64,000 nucleotides of DNA from the NCBI GenBank assembly GCA_012295275.1, contig CM022670.1, positions 42,039,974 through 42,103,973 of the forward strand, given 5' to 3'. The notes under the pieces were generated by a model. The model saw only the letters and a program-made list of their open reading frames with translations. It searched no databases and had not been told where the DNA came from. Numbering within the stretch: the first letter of the stretch is position 1; every line of letters starts with the position of its first letter. The position numbers and the translations under genes are program-made. This document shows positions 12,813 through 27,800 of this stretch, piece by piece. The DNA is from Chrysomallon squamiferum (Eukaryota; Mollusca; Gastropoda; Neomphalida; Peltospiridae).

Positions 12813-15513
12813 CTGAAAAACAAAGTGGAAGGTTTTATTGAAAACACTAAATTTATTCTTAGTAATAAAAACAGAAATTTATGTTAATACAGCATTATGG
12901 TCATTTATCATCACAGCTATTTTGTTATTAACAATGTATTTGTATGACTCAGGTGACATATACCAGCCACTGCAGAGATGCTGAGGGGGTGACTTCCCAG
13001 ATTTTTTAAATGGCTGGAGTGTAATTTAGACATTTATTTAAACAATTATGATGTAGTGAGTCTAAGTCATTCAGATAAAAAAAAGAAAAAAAAAAAATCT
13101 ATATATTTATCTTTATAAATGTTTTATAATAAGAATGTATGACAAATAAATTTCAATTATAAATTATAAAATGGTTTTACTGTGATAAAATGTAATTTTA
13201 CCATCAACTAAATGCTAGTGTCTACCAATGGTGTTATGGAATTTAAAATTAAAAAAAAAAAAATGTTTATTATTCTTTGCTAAAGAAAGCAATAAATAAA
13301 TAAATAAATAAAAAGTTATATAATTACAGAGAGTTGTATAAAAAAATGTTCCAGCACCAACAAGAAAATTACATAAACTATGTCTATGACAGAGAACACA
13401 AGGATGTTTAATTTTTAATTTACAATCTCAACTAGTGTAACTTGCTCTAAACTAAAATGTTTCTAAGAAAACAATGTACAGATTTTTAGTAAAATACAAA
13501 AGTGAAGAAAACAGATATAAAATACATGATGAAGTGAACAGAGATGGGCAATCATTCTAAACATTGGGGTCACTGAAACCCTGGAAACAATGAAGTAATG
13601 CAATAAACAAACAAATGAATGCAATTTTCATTAAGAAACTTAATTAAAAATAGAACAAACATGATCTCAGTAAACTGTGAGATAACAACCAACTTTTTTA
13701 GAAGACAGTTTAACTGCTATCAGAGTAGACAGTAGCCATTGTGAGGCAATACTAATGTTAAAACATGCACGTATCTATACACCCTGCAGTTTTAGTTACC
13801 AAGTAATTTCTAAAAATCCCAAACCAGTTTAAATGTTCCATAGACATCATTAGAAAATTGATTTACATATTAGATACATCCTAGAGTCAGGTGTATATAA
13901 GATTATAATAACATGCACATACATACATACATACATACATACATAAAAATACATATAAAATATGTAAATGATATTATAAGTTCTTATTTATATTTTGTTC
14001 TTTACTTAATTTTTGTTTCATTTAAAACAACTAATTTCGTAATTAACTTAACTCACACAAACACAATAATAAAAATAAAATGATTTAAAAAAACAATAAA
14101 ATAAAATAAAATACAATACAATAAAATAATTATTTTAGGAAACACTTTTTTTATTTAGAATGTTTGTTTTACGTCAATTTACAAACCTGTCTTTTAAAGA
14201 AAGTAAGCCCCTTGATTTAAAGAAAAGAGAAATTACATTTTCAAGTTGAGGTAAAAGAAATACTCCTGTATGAAAGACTTTGTTCTTGATAAATAAACAG
14301 ATGTTAACTTCCTACAGATTAACATAACATGAGTACACTGCAACAAGTCATACATGTCTTTAAAAAATATCCATGCACACTTCATACATTAAAAAATGTT
14401 ATATATATATATACATGTTTTATTTTTATTTATCTATTTATTTTAAAGTGTATAGGCATTTTCTAGGATTCCACTTAATTTCAGATTAGAACAACAAATA
14501 CTATCTGAGTACTGTTTTCACTTCAACAATCAAAATAAAGAATATTTACAGAAGTTTTGTTTTCTAGGAAAATAGACAAAGGTGGCAATAGTTTGACCAC
14601 GGTTTGTAGGACGGTAAAAAGTTTCATCTAAGAAGAGTTGCGATAAAATTCTCAAAGACTGCATGCATGAGTGAGTAGCACCATTCCATAACAACTGTGA
14701 CCAGTCATCCATGACCACACATCAGGAGCCCATACTACTACTATTATTCAGTGAAATGCTGGAAAAAGTAAAACACACATTTTATATCTTCTCAAACCTT
14801 TCACAATTACTTTTTTGTCAAAATTTATCAACTGAAAAAATAAAAATATCTGGGTGAAAGGGTCATTCCACGTCAAATCACCCAGTAAAAACAGAAAGTT
14901 GTAACCAGACTGATTCACATTTTGATGTGTTGGTCTCAAATGCCAAGATAACAAATATTACTTCATAAGACAAATATTTCTGGAAATAAGGCCATTCAAA
15001 ATTTGACATTTTTTTTTGTCAAAAGTGCTTGGCCATCAATATTTAGTAACCAGGGGTTTTGCTGGAAACAGAAATTTGTAGAGAATTTAAATCTTCAATT
15101 ATTTTTAACATCATCTCAATCTTTTGACCTTTTGTATGACCCTGAATTTGACTTTGAACTGACTCTCAGTTGAAATTATAACCCAGGCTGTTAGTAACAA
15201 GATAATAAAGTTGGTTTACAATCACTGGGTGAGCTGACAAAAAATGACCCATGAGCTAAATTAATTTGACAACTGTTATTATTTTAATTAAAACCTACAG
15301 AAGTCTAAGCTATAGTGATCATAATGATAGATCTTAAATACATACAGTAATTTAAAAATTAAGAACAATTTTTAGAGAATTATTATTTTGGAATATATTA
15401 TTATATAATTTTGTATAAACAAAGCTGAAAACGCAATTTTTCCGTTTGGATGAAAACAATTAACAAAAGTTAAAAAAAAGATAATAAAACAAAAATAAAT
15501 AAATAAAAATTGG

Positions 15514-15546
<33 letters not shown>

Positions 15547-15835
15547 CTTAAATTAAAAAATAAAATAAAATACATTTTTATTTATTTATTTATTATTTAG
15601 TGCAGTTATGTTTCTGTCACCAAATACAAAAACAAGTCAGTTACCAATGAACTGCAGTTAACAATGTCCATTTCATGCAATGTATAAAACATGCAGAGAA
15701 ACAACAACAACTACAACAACAGTAAAAAAGATGAAGTCAACTTGATTGTTACGTGAAGAAACTACAATGATTTGTTAAAACAGTATCACTATGAAAAGAA
15801 GCTGTTTAATTCTGTTAGTGTGTTAGCAGTTTGTC
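12813..15835. other. AT-rich region downstream of HOOK, probably partly its 3' UTR
   Basis: No recognised coding exon. A slightly more GC-balanced segment (14530-14760) has a 62-codon minus-strand frame without splice context or known motif. The stretch at about 14860-15300 (it includes gggtcattccacgtcaaatc) has the look of a dispersed repeat. A TAA/ATA microsatellite sits at 15516-15547. Confidence 0.4.
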
Positions 15836-18800
15836 TTACTTGGTGTTGTTTGGGTTGAGGGTCACTTGTGGGTGACCAGGCCGGGTGTGGACAGGCGGGG
15901 GACGAGTGTGCACCTGACGCTGACGAGCAAGAAATGACTGACCAGTTGACCCCTTCTTTATGAGTCTCTCCTCAGCTGCTTGTCTGTGAACTTTCATACC
16001 CTACAGTCACATAAAACATTAACAACAGATAACACCTTTTAATAAAACTAAATCAATAACATAAATATAAATAAATGTAAATGTTGTATATGTTTTACTG
16101 ATTGTCTACATAAATAGGTATATCTTTTTAAATTATTCAAAAAAAGAAGAAAAAAAGAGAAAGGAATTAAAAACAAAAGCAGTGAAAACATCAGTGGTTA
16201 ATGTAATATGTATGTGAGTGTAATTATTTATTCATTTACAGATGAACAAAGGGAGATAATGCTTTGTCAAGTAAATGGAAATTTATCGTATTTTTAATAC
16301 CTGAATTTTTCGATAATGTTTATTATGACAGGACACTGATATGTTTTATCATAGTTTTATCACAGAGGTACATCTACTCACCAATTTATACCACATTTGT
16401 ATCACACATGCTCAACTACTCACCAATTTACACCACATTTGTATCACCCATGTACAACGTGACACCAATTTATATCACATTTGTATCACACATGCACACA
16501 TGCACACATGCTCACCAATTTACACCAGATTTTTATTACACATGTACAACTACTCACCAAGTTAAACCAGGCTGCTACCATACATTTTTCTTCTTGGTCT
16601 CGAATTGCCTTGGCTTTGTCATGGTCTCTCTGAAACAATTAATATTCATTTATCTGTGGATTCAAGTCTTCAAACTGTTGACATAGTCATTATTAATAAA
16701 TGTTTAACAGAACAATTGTTTTTCCTGTACGATCTTTTTTGTTTCTGTATTTTGTCTTCATGTTTATCAAATGATGGGTTACAATATGTAATAACAATAA
16801 TAAAACAGCTCAACATCACTTACAGGATTTGTTTTGAAACTCTGACTGTTTAAAGGGTTCTGGCAACACACATATACACACAAACACACAATAACACATG
16901 TGTGCTGGAAATGTTCTAATCACCTGTAGATGCTCTATTAAGTTATCTTTCTCTATCAACTGCTTTCTCAACACTTCCACCTCAGACACATTGCCCTGAC
17001 TGTTCTGTAGTCCAAGTATCACCTGAAATTAAACACAGAAACAAACTGAAAATACTTTACACTAAAAACACATTATAAACACTTTACACTAACTAAACAC
17101 ACAGTATAAACACTTTACATTAAACACACAGTATAAACACTGTACACTAAACACAAAGAATAAACACTGTACACTAACTAAACACACATTATATAAACTT
17201 TACACTAATTAAACACACAGTATAAACACTGAATACTAAACAGTGTAAACACTTTACACTAAACACAGTATAAACACTTTACACTAAACACAGTATAAAC
17301 ACTTTACACTAAATACAGTATAAACACTTTACACTAAATACAGTATAAACACTTTACACTAAACACAGTATAAACACTTTGCACTAAATACAGTATAAAC
17401 ACTTTATACTAAACACACAGTATAAACACTTTACACTAAACACACAGTAAAACACTGTACACTAAACACACAGTATAAACACTACACTAAACACACAGTA
17501 TAAACACTTTAATTACAAACACAGGTAGCATTACACCTGTTAAAACTTGTTATTTTCAGTGAGTAATTTTCAACATTCTTCTGAAAAATACCCCTCAAAT
17601 AGATTTTTTCTAGATATATCATCAACAAACAACCCCCTCTTGTAAAATAAAAATGTCCTTATTAATCTCTTTGGGAATTACTTTTTATATTTTTTGTGTA
17701 TTTTTACAATAATTTAATTATATAACAATGCCTTTCTTTCTGTTTTTAATTTCTTACTAGTTTGGAGTTTTCATCATAAGAAAGTAGAGAAACTGTATTT
17801 TAAAAGATGTTCTGCTGTAACATATTGATTTAAACATGTTTAGAGTACATGAAATCATAGCAGAGATTTAAAAAGATATATATGTATATATATTATATAC
17901 ACAATAAAACTTTTAAAATAGAGAAATTAAGTCACATACTCTATCAGGATAATTAAAAGATAATGATATCGTTCTTGTCTGGCCTTGTAATAGTACAGTC
18001 ATAGCTAAAACCAGAATGTTTATAAGATGTACTCTACGACATGCTCTATCAGTGATAATTAGAATATGTACTCTATCTGTCTGGCCTTGTCCCTCACTAT
18101 AGAACATTTACATCACATACTTTATCAGAGATAATTAAAATATGTACTCTATCTGTCTGGCCTTGTCACTCACTATAGAACATTTACATCACATAATTTA
18201 TCAGAGATAATAAAAATATGTACTCTACCTGTCTGGCCTTGTCACAATACTTCTTGTACTTTTCCTCCATGATGAGCATCTCCTCATCTTTCTTTCTCAG
18301 CTGACTATTGAGCTGCTCACACAGAGATGAGTCGGAACTTGTCTGTCTCTCTAGCTCCTCTATCTGCTGTCTCTGCGTCTCAATCACTCTGTCTCTCTCA
18401 GACACTTTGCTCACCAGTTCTCGAATCTTTGAGTGCAGTTCGGAGACTTGGGTGTCTGACATTGATGAAAGTTTGCTGTTGTGTAAATCCTCTATCTGAG
18501 CCTCCAGCTCTAAAATTCTTTGATTTCCTATCCTGTAACACAAAGTCAAAAAACGTCTGTCAGTCCTACCACCTGATAACACTAATGATACGCAAACAGA
18601 ACTTTTTTCATCCTCATCTTTGTCAAATGCTCTAATAAAACTTTAAAAACATACAAAAACAGTTGTGCTAACTTGTATTAAGTTTTCTTCAGTAGTAATT
18701 ATTTTGTGTACATACCTCACTTCTGTTTCTAGTTCATTCTTTCTGCCAGTTGCATCATCCAGCAGTGACTGCAACCCCTCATAATGTTTGTCATGATCCC

Positions 18801-21800
18801 CTGACATACCCATCTTCAACATCTTGTTCTCATGTTCCAGTTTTAGCAGCTTCTCCCTTTAAATACACACACTTCTATATTTATCTCAATGTAGCAATAC
18901 TCATGTTTCTATTACAAAATATATACAACTTGCTTATTTAAATACACATTTCTATATTTATCTCAATGTAGCAATACTCATTTTTCTGTTACAAAATATA
19001 TACAACTTGCTTATTTAAATACACACTTCTATATTTATCTCTATGTAGTAATGTGTTTCTATTACAAAATATATACAACTTGCTTGTTTAAATACACATG
19101 TCTATATTTATCTCATTGTAGTAAAACATTTCTATTACAAAATATATACAACTTGCTAATTTAAATACACACTTCTCTATTTATCTCAGTACAGTATACA
19201 TTTCTATTACAAAATATATACAACTTGCTTGTTTAAATACACACTTCTAATTTACTCAAACAAAATGTAAGATTGTAGTTACTTTAGGGAAATGTCTGAG
19301 ACACGTAAAAGATCAATTTCAATGCAGTTGGGAGCCAATGAGAAAAACAAAATTAGACAACACTATTTTCTCATGTTACAACAGAGAAATATTGATGAAA
19401 GAAAAAAGCAAAGAAATATTTTATGATACAAAAATGTTCATTTATTGCTTACAATTTAATAATTATTAGAAACTAATAATACTACTAATAAATAAATAAA
19501 CAGAAAAAAAATGACAAAATGTCTTTGTTATAACATGCACATATATTTTAACTGTTTGCCTGCAAAATTTGAGTTATGGAGTTATGGAGACGCAGATTTT
19601 AATCTGAGACAGTGAAATCAACCCAATGTGGGCCCTTAAGAGTTTGATACCTTTCTTGAAGCTTTATATCTCTTTTCTAATTTATAACTGATACTTGTTA
19701 TAATTTCAGCCAAATCTGCTAAGAATATATATATATATAAAAAAAAAATAATAATAATAATTTCACCACCATGTATTCCCTTAAGTTAAATACAATAGCA
19801 TACATAACATGGTTGTTTGCATATAAAATCTATATAACTGTTATTTATATACAAAATCCATACAATATGGTTATTTAAATACAAAATTCATACAATTCGG
19901 TTATTTAAATACAAAATTTATACAATTTGGTTAATTAAATATAAAATCTATATAACCTGGTTATTTAAATACAAAATTTATACAACTTGGTTATTTGAAT
20001 ATGAAATTTATAGTAATGTGGTTTTTTATTTTTTAAATCTATAGGTTATTTAAATATGAAATATTAATGTAAATAACATGCATTTAAATCAAAGATCTAC
20101 ATAACTGGTCACCACAAAATGAATTTGTTTTAATTATGTGACAACTATGACTACTTTCTATCTCCAATACAAAAACTGACAAAGAAATAAAATTCTGATA
20201 TTTATCTTAAACATGTTTAAATCAACACAAACTCACCTCAGTTCTGGAGGTGCTGTTAGCATATCTTTGACACCCAAGCTGCCGATGTCACCAGCACCAA
20301 CACCAATACCAGGCACGTGTTGAAGTTGTGTACACTTGAGTTCCTCGTTCATCTCTACCAGTGAATCTCTCTCAGCCCCAATTCTCTGTTTATAATGTGA
20401 TGTGTCAGTAAAACATACAACTATATGTTTATAATGTAATATATCAGTAAAACATACAACTATGTGTTTATAATGTAATATATCAGTAAAACATACAACA
20501 ATGTGTTTATAATGTAATGTATCTGTAAAACAACAACTATGTGTTTATAATGTAATGTATCAGTAAAACATACAACTATGTGTTTATAATGTAATGTATC
20601 TGTAAAACATACAACAATGTGTTTATAATGTAATGTATCTGTAAAACATACAACTATGTGTTTATAATGTAATATATCAGTAAAACATACAACAATGTGT
20701 TTATAATGTAATGTATCTGTAAAACATACAACTATGTGTTTATAATGTAATATATCAGTAAAACATACAACTATGTGTTTATAATGTAATGTATCTATAA
20801 AACAACAACTATGTGTTTATAATGTAATATATCGGTAAAAAACACAAATAACTATTTTTAAAATAATGTAATTTATCACATACTGAGATATTTTCTACTC
20901 TGAATATAGAAAACAGAAAAAAAAATTGCATTCCTTTCTTTCACACTCTAACCTCTTTCTCTCTAAGCAAGGCACCCATTTTCTCCTGTCCTCTCTTCAG
21001 CTCAAACTCTGCTTTGTCAGCTCGCTTTATCTCATCAGCCACTTTGTTCTGTAACTCGTGAGTCTGGATCTTGTAAACCTCCAGCTGCTGTTTTAGTGAA
21101 GACACTTTACGAGCTTCCTGAAAACACAAACACTTGTCTGATAGGTACACACACAGAAATGTATAGATATATCTCTAAGCACACACACATTCAGCCAGAC
21201 AGATGTTATCATTAGGTCAGGTTATTTTCCATCGTAACAACTGATCTTCATTTTCGTATATATGAGAAGTAACTACTTCAATATTTCTTAATGCTAAATT
21301 ATGAAAGTAGTTTATGAAATGACAACAGTGACATCCTCTGTGTAACCTATCATCATTAGACAATACTCTGACAACTTTGAATAATTGTTAAACGATTCTA
21401 AAAATGTTACCTCTTGAAGCTCTATAGTTTCTTGCATATATTTTGTATTTTTTTCTTCAAGTAATTTCATCTGAGCTCGTAAAACACTCATATCCTCTGT
21501 AAATAAACAAACACATTTTATACAGTTTTGGTCAAAACATTTTCTCTGAATAGTGTAATATTTATGAAAATGCTGAAATATTTTTTATTCAATGTATATC
21601 CAAACATTTCCCCCAAATATCCAATAATTTTAATGAATATTTTTAAATATCAACCTAATGAAATATCTTTGACGTGTGAAAAATGTTGTTCTTTATTAAT
21701 ATTATTAAAGACAAAGTAGCCAATGCTTTAACCTAACCCCACCTCTGAAAACAGTTTTTGATGTTTACCTAATTTCTTCTTGTACGACTCAATCACAGAT

Positions 21801-24800
21801 TCATATTTAGCCTGAAATAATTAAACATTAAAAAAATTTAAATACATTCTTATTATCCTCTTTTGTTTTGTTCTTATAACTGCTAATAAAACACAAATAA
21901 ACAATACAATTCTGTATTTAAGTAAATATAAAAGTAACATTAATAAATTATTTTTCAAAGAAAGGAACAAAGAGAAATGAGCTGGTTCTAATATTAAATT
22001 GTTTACTTTAAGTATGATATTTATAAATTAAATAAAGTTCACAAAATATTCAGATATTTTATAGTTAATCTATAAGCTATTGTTTTATCAATTAGCACAT
22101 AACAACAATAAACTAATATTAATAAACAAACCAATACATACAGGTCTGTTCACAGACAGACTCATACAGAGATACACATTCATACAAGTCAGACAGCTGG
22201 TTGCCAAGCTAGAACACAAGAGCCAGATTTGACCAACCAAGCTGCATTAGCTCACTGACAAAACTGAATCCCCACTATACATCAACTCCCCACCCTGCTA
22301 AACCCACGTACCACTTGTTCAGATGTGTGTCTTAGTACATCAAGCTCGTCTTTCAGACTTCTTGATTCTTCTGCTAATGATGTTAATTCTGAATTCTGAA
22401 ATCATACAAAATGACTCAGTTTTGATTTTAGATAAACTAATTATTAAAACGCAAGCATACAGCTGTTTATAATTCTTCAGTTGTTCTGTTCATATATTAA
22501 ATTGATCAGTTGAGTGTATAGAATTAGGTCAAGGTTAAAATGGGTTATATTCAGTTTTACCAAACTGGTGGTTAGATAATTAACACTGATTAATTAATTA
22601 TTGATTAGTTGTTACAGGACATGTTTACTGTACAAAATTTATTACAGCCTGACTTTTTATAATTATATCTGATATTTTAATAAATGGCACAGTTCTGTCT
22701 AATTAAATATTATTTAGAAAAAAAACACACCTTGTTCTTTAACTCAGCATGTTCTTTAGATAAAACCTCATATTTTATTCTGTAATCATCTTTCCCTGCA
22801 ATGAAAGAAGAAAACTGAAAAATAAACAAATGATGGAGTATAGTAGCCCAGTGGTTACCAGACTGCTATCTGCATCATGTCAGTGTGTGCTGTCTTTACA
22901 CTGCAGGTTTCTCCTTCCTCACTGGGCTCTGGACAACAGATTGTTAAAGATAACAATAACTGAGTAACATTTGCTAAACACAACAATGTAGCTGACAGTA
23001 ATATATTTTATTTACTAATGTATTAACTATTTAAAAACTTTTCACTATATTCTGAAATCATCTAGTAATCAATATATAGCTCTCTATATATATATATGGT
23101 TCAATCATTACCAAATTAATAAGTTCAGCTACCTGTTTCTCATTTAAAAATTGTAATTATTTACTTATCTGTTTCTAACTTATAAAATGTAACCATTTTG
23201 TTACCTGTTTCTAATTTAAAAACTTCTTCTTGTAATTTTTCTATTTGTTGTTGTAGCTGGTGATACCTCTTACCAGCTGGAGTGCTGAAGGAAAACAAAA
23301 CATATACTGACACATCTCAAACAGATCTTAAACAGAAAGTGTAATGTGATAGGGAAAAACAAAACATATACTGACACATCTCAAACAGATCTTAAACAGA
23401 AAGTGTAATGTGATAGGGAAAAACAAAACATATACTGACACATCTCAAACAGATCTTAAACAGAAAGTGTAATGTGATAGGGAAAAACAAAACACATCTC
23501 AAACAGATCTTAAACAGAAAGTGTAAAATTGATATTGATTAAATAGCTAGTTTTGTATGCTAAAATTAAGGTTTAGTTAAAAATGAGAGTGTTTTTATCT
23601 ACCTTGGGTCATCAGTGCACTCCATCTGATGAAGTCTCTCTGCAAGTCGTTCATTTTCTATTGTCAGAGTCGTCCGCTCTTCTGACAGTGAGGCCACCTG
23701 AAATAAACAAACGACAGTTTAGTGTTCATCATAAAAACAAGTTGAGTGTTCATCATAAAAACAAGTTTAGTGTTCATCATAAAAACAAGTTTAGTGTTCA
23801 TCATAAAAACAAGTTGAGTGTTCATCATAAAAACAAGTTGAGTTTTCATCATAAAAACAAGTTTAGTGTTCATCATAAAAACAAGTTGAGTGTTCATCAT
23901 AAAAACAAGTTTAGTGTTCATCATAAAAACAAGTTGAGTTTTCATCATAAAAACAAGTTTAGTGTTCATCATAAAAACAAGTTGAGTGTTCATCATAAAA
24001 CAAGTTGAGTTTTCATCATAAAAACAAGTTTAGTGTTCATCATAAAAACAAGTTGAGTTTTCATCATAAAAACAAGTTGAGTTTTCATCATAAAAACAAG
24101 TTGAGTGTTCATCATAAAAACAAGTTGAGTTTTCATCATAAAAACAAGTTTAGTTTTCATCATAAAAACCACAGTTTAGTTTTCATCATAAAACCAAGTT
24201 TAGTTTTCATCATAAAAACCACAGTTTAGTTTTCATCATCAAAACCACAGTTTAGTTTTCATCATCAAAACAAGTTTAGTTTTCTTCATAAAAACAAGTT
24301 TGGTTTTCATCATAAAAACATGTTTAGTTTTCATCATAAAAACCACAGTTTAGTTTTCATCATAAAAACCACAGTTTAGTTTTCATCATCAAAACAAGTT
24401 TAGTTTTCTTCATAAAAACAAGTTTAGTTTTCATCATAAAAACCACAGTTTAGTTTTCATCATAAAAACCACAGTTTAGTTTTCATCATCAAAACAAGTT
24501 TAGTTTTCTTCATAAAAACAAGTTTAGTTTTCATCATCAAAACAAGTTTAGTTTTCTTCATAAAAACAAGTTTAGTTTTCATCATAAAAACATGTTTAGT
24601 TTTCTTCATAAAAACAAGTTTAGTTTTCTTCATAAAAACCACAGTTTAGTTTTCATCACAAAAACCACAGTTTAGTTTTCATCATAAAAATAAGTTTAGT
24701 TTTCATCATAAAAACCAGTTTAGTTTTCATCATAAAAACAAGTTTAGTTTCATCACAAAATTTAGTTTCATTTTTTTAATAAAACTGGGTTTCTCTTTCA

Positions 24801-27800
24801 TCATAAAAAGCATGATTTAAAAAACAAAATCATGAAAAGAAGTATTACTATACAAAAATTTCTCTGACAGACGTAAGTACCTGCATATCGAGCTCGTGAC
24901 ATCTTTGAAGAAGTTCGTCTTTGGTTTCTAAGGCACTGTTCAGTTCTTCAACCGTCTTCTTCAACTGTGATCAAAACACAAATACTCATTTACTTACATC
25001 TCAGATGAAATTATGAAAAGATTACAGACACAAAATTCAACAAATAAATTAAATAAAAACAAAAATAAAAACCAGAACAACAACAAAATAAATCGAATAG
25101 TATTGACAACTTGGCAGAAATGATCTGTGTTTATTTCATCACAATTACATGATATTTAGTATTACACAAAATGGTGTAATGTGATAGCTAATTTAAAAAT
25201 ATTTGTTTTATAAATATTTATTCAAACAGTCTCTACTGATAATCACGTCAATATGAGTTAACAGTAAACACTAATTCATCAATATCAACTTATTTATTTA
25301 CTCTAACAAAAATTACACTAATAACCTGTAATATAAAAACACTATGTGGAGTAAACTGTTTTCTAAATGTGGATGTGAAATACTGGTTTAACACTAGTGT
25401 GCTGATTAATTCTCTTCTTTCACTTACAGATGTTTTGTTCACTTACCTGTTCATTCAGTTCAGAATCAGCATCATTCAACGAGGGCATTTCTTTAGTCAT
25501 CAACTGTAATTAAACACAAACCTCTAAGTTCTTGTTTATTACTTCTAACATAAGTGTGTGTGTTTGTTTGTATTTATCCATATACATATTATATTATGAT
25601 ATGCAAAAATGACTAGAAAATGTTATCTGTTAAAAGTTCTCACCTCCTGAATGGCCTTCATGATCATCTGTTGGACGGATTCCTCCATGGCCATGATTCT
25701 CTGAATGTACTCCTGTTTCTCCTCGCAGTTCACAGCACATCCAAGAATAAGTTGTAGCAAGCGACCCAGCTCAGCAGGGTTTCCGTGTTCACCTACAGTC
25801 AAACACACAATCACATATACATATTACCCAGCTCAGCAGGGTTTTCGTGTTCACCTACAGTCAAACACACAATCACATATACATATTACCCAGCTCAGCA
25901 GGGTTTCCATGTGCACCTACAGTCAAACACACAATCACATATACATATTACCCAGCTCAGCAGGGTTTCCGTGTTCACCTACAGTCAAACACACAATCAC
26001 ATATACATATCAGCAGGGTTTCGTTTCGCCCAGTCAAACACACAATCACATCAGCTCAGGGGTTTCCGTGTTCACCTACAGTCAAACACACAATCACATA
26101 TACATATTACCCAGAACAGCAGGGTTTCCGTGTTCACCTACAGTCAAACACACAATCACATATATATATTACCCAGCTCAGCAGGGTTTCTTTGTTGAAC
26201 TACTGTCAAATACACATAACATATGTAAGAAAGTTTTACTATTTAACCGAAAGTTAAAGACCAACAATCATGAAAAACATAGATGACTATTGCTTGGTAT
26301 CCATGTATCCCATTTGTAATGAATATGAAGCCTTGAAGTTGGAACTCTTTGTGTTGATTTGATGGATGTTTTCATTACATTCACAATAATAATGTTGGGG
26401 AATAAATACAAACAATAACAGGTCAAAAGTATGGTCATCTATTTATAAAGACGACAGAATTAACAGCAAAACTTAGAAAACTGAAGTTCAATGTGCAAAA
26501 TGGAAAAATATTAAAAAATAATTTGTCGTTTTAATCATATAGTGGTGTTCATAAAATACACCCAATGTTGTTAATTTTAACTGTACAAAGATTTTTTTTT
26601 CTCACAAACACTTCCCTCATTCAGTTGTCTATATGAATTTATAAATGTGTTAAAAATATAATTTCTTTCCATTTTCTGTAGAATAATATCCTATTACTCA
26701 CAGATGGCACTTTAATCCAGACTAATTAAATTTTTAAATGTGTACTAAGACATTACTGGTTAATAATACTCTGATTAGTACAAAATATTTTAACTTTAAA
26801 ACAGAGCACAGACTATAAAGAGTGAAGATTTATAATTTATACCTAATACACACAATTATATATTTGATATACTTCATCATATCAAAAACTTAGCTATGTA
26901 TTAAAATTGTCGCACACAAACACACACATCTAGAATAGTTTATCATTTCTACTTACCTATAGCATTAATGTCAGGCATTAAAAAATCTTGAATGTGTATT
27001 CCAAGAACCTGTGAAATACAGTAATACCAATGCCATAAATATTTGGTAATGACAAAAAACTTTAATAACTGTAATGTTTATGTTGATAATTTTTTATTTA
27101 TACTTATTTATTTAATCTTATGATTAAAAGCTTCTTTAGGTATAAATCTATTTCCACTCTTTAATAATTAAACTTACATCAAGGTTGTATTCAAGGATAC
27201 CCTGCAGAATTTTCTTCAAATTGCTGACCTGAAAAATATATTTTTTTTGAAAATCAAAGATTTGTTTCATTTCATAATACATATATTTATTTACTGTCTC
27301 TGCACAGTGAATATTACATTTTAGATTTCTGAGGTCAATGCATTTGTGAGTACACGTGTTCTTGCATGTGTGTTTCTCATATGTGTGTGTATGAATTTAG
27401 TAGTAGAATACCTTAACTCGCCAGTTAGTCACATCATCTTTGATCTTCATTCTCCACGCTTCATCAAAATAATCTGGAGCTCTGGATTGACACAAATATA
27501 CAAAATTATTATTTTCTTCACATAAACCTTACCTAAACAGTGAATAAATATAACATAAAACAAGTAATATATACACAGTTGTTAAATGAAACAAGCAGGG
27601 TTGGTCTTCGGATTGATCACAGCAAATGTATGCTAAATAACATTTCTTCCCTTGCTGAAGTTGTGGAAATTTCCTCTGTTGTTTGTTTTTCATATTTATT
27701 ACTGTGACAGAAAGAATTAACAAACAAAGAATTTAGAGTTTTGAACACTATTATTATTATTATTATAATTATTATTTTATATATTTTTTTATTTTATTAT

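Noticed and set aside
14530-14718. 62-codon minus-strand frame downstream of HOOK
   Set aside because: Composition is mildly coding-like, but there is no acceptor, no domain and no phase-compatible partner exon.
18308-18635. Plus-strand Ser/Leu-rich frames
   Set aside because: Shadow of HOOK exon 18 (coiled-coil coding on the minus strand).
23583-24229. Repetitive open frames (KLSVHHKN type)
   Set aside because: They follow the 24-bp intronic array of HOOK; the only real coding part is exon 9 on the minus strand.
23707-24780. CRISPR array
   Set aside because: Regular 24-bp repeats have no unique spacers and lie in a eukaryotic intron; this is a minisatellite.
25705-26286. Plus-strand frame of 193 codons with repeated [10 protein letters not shown]-like units
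   Set aside because: Antisense to HOOK exon 6 and its 62-bp array; open only because the repeat lacks stops.
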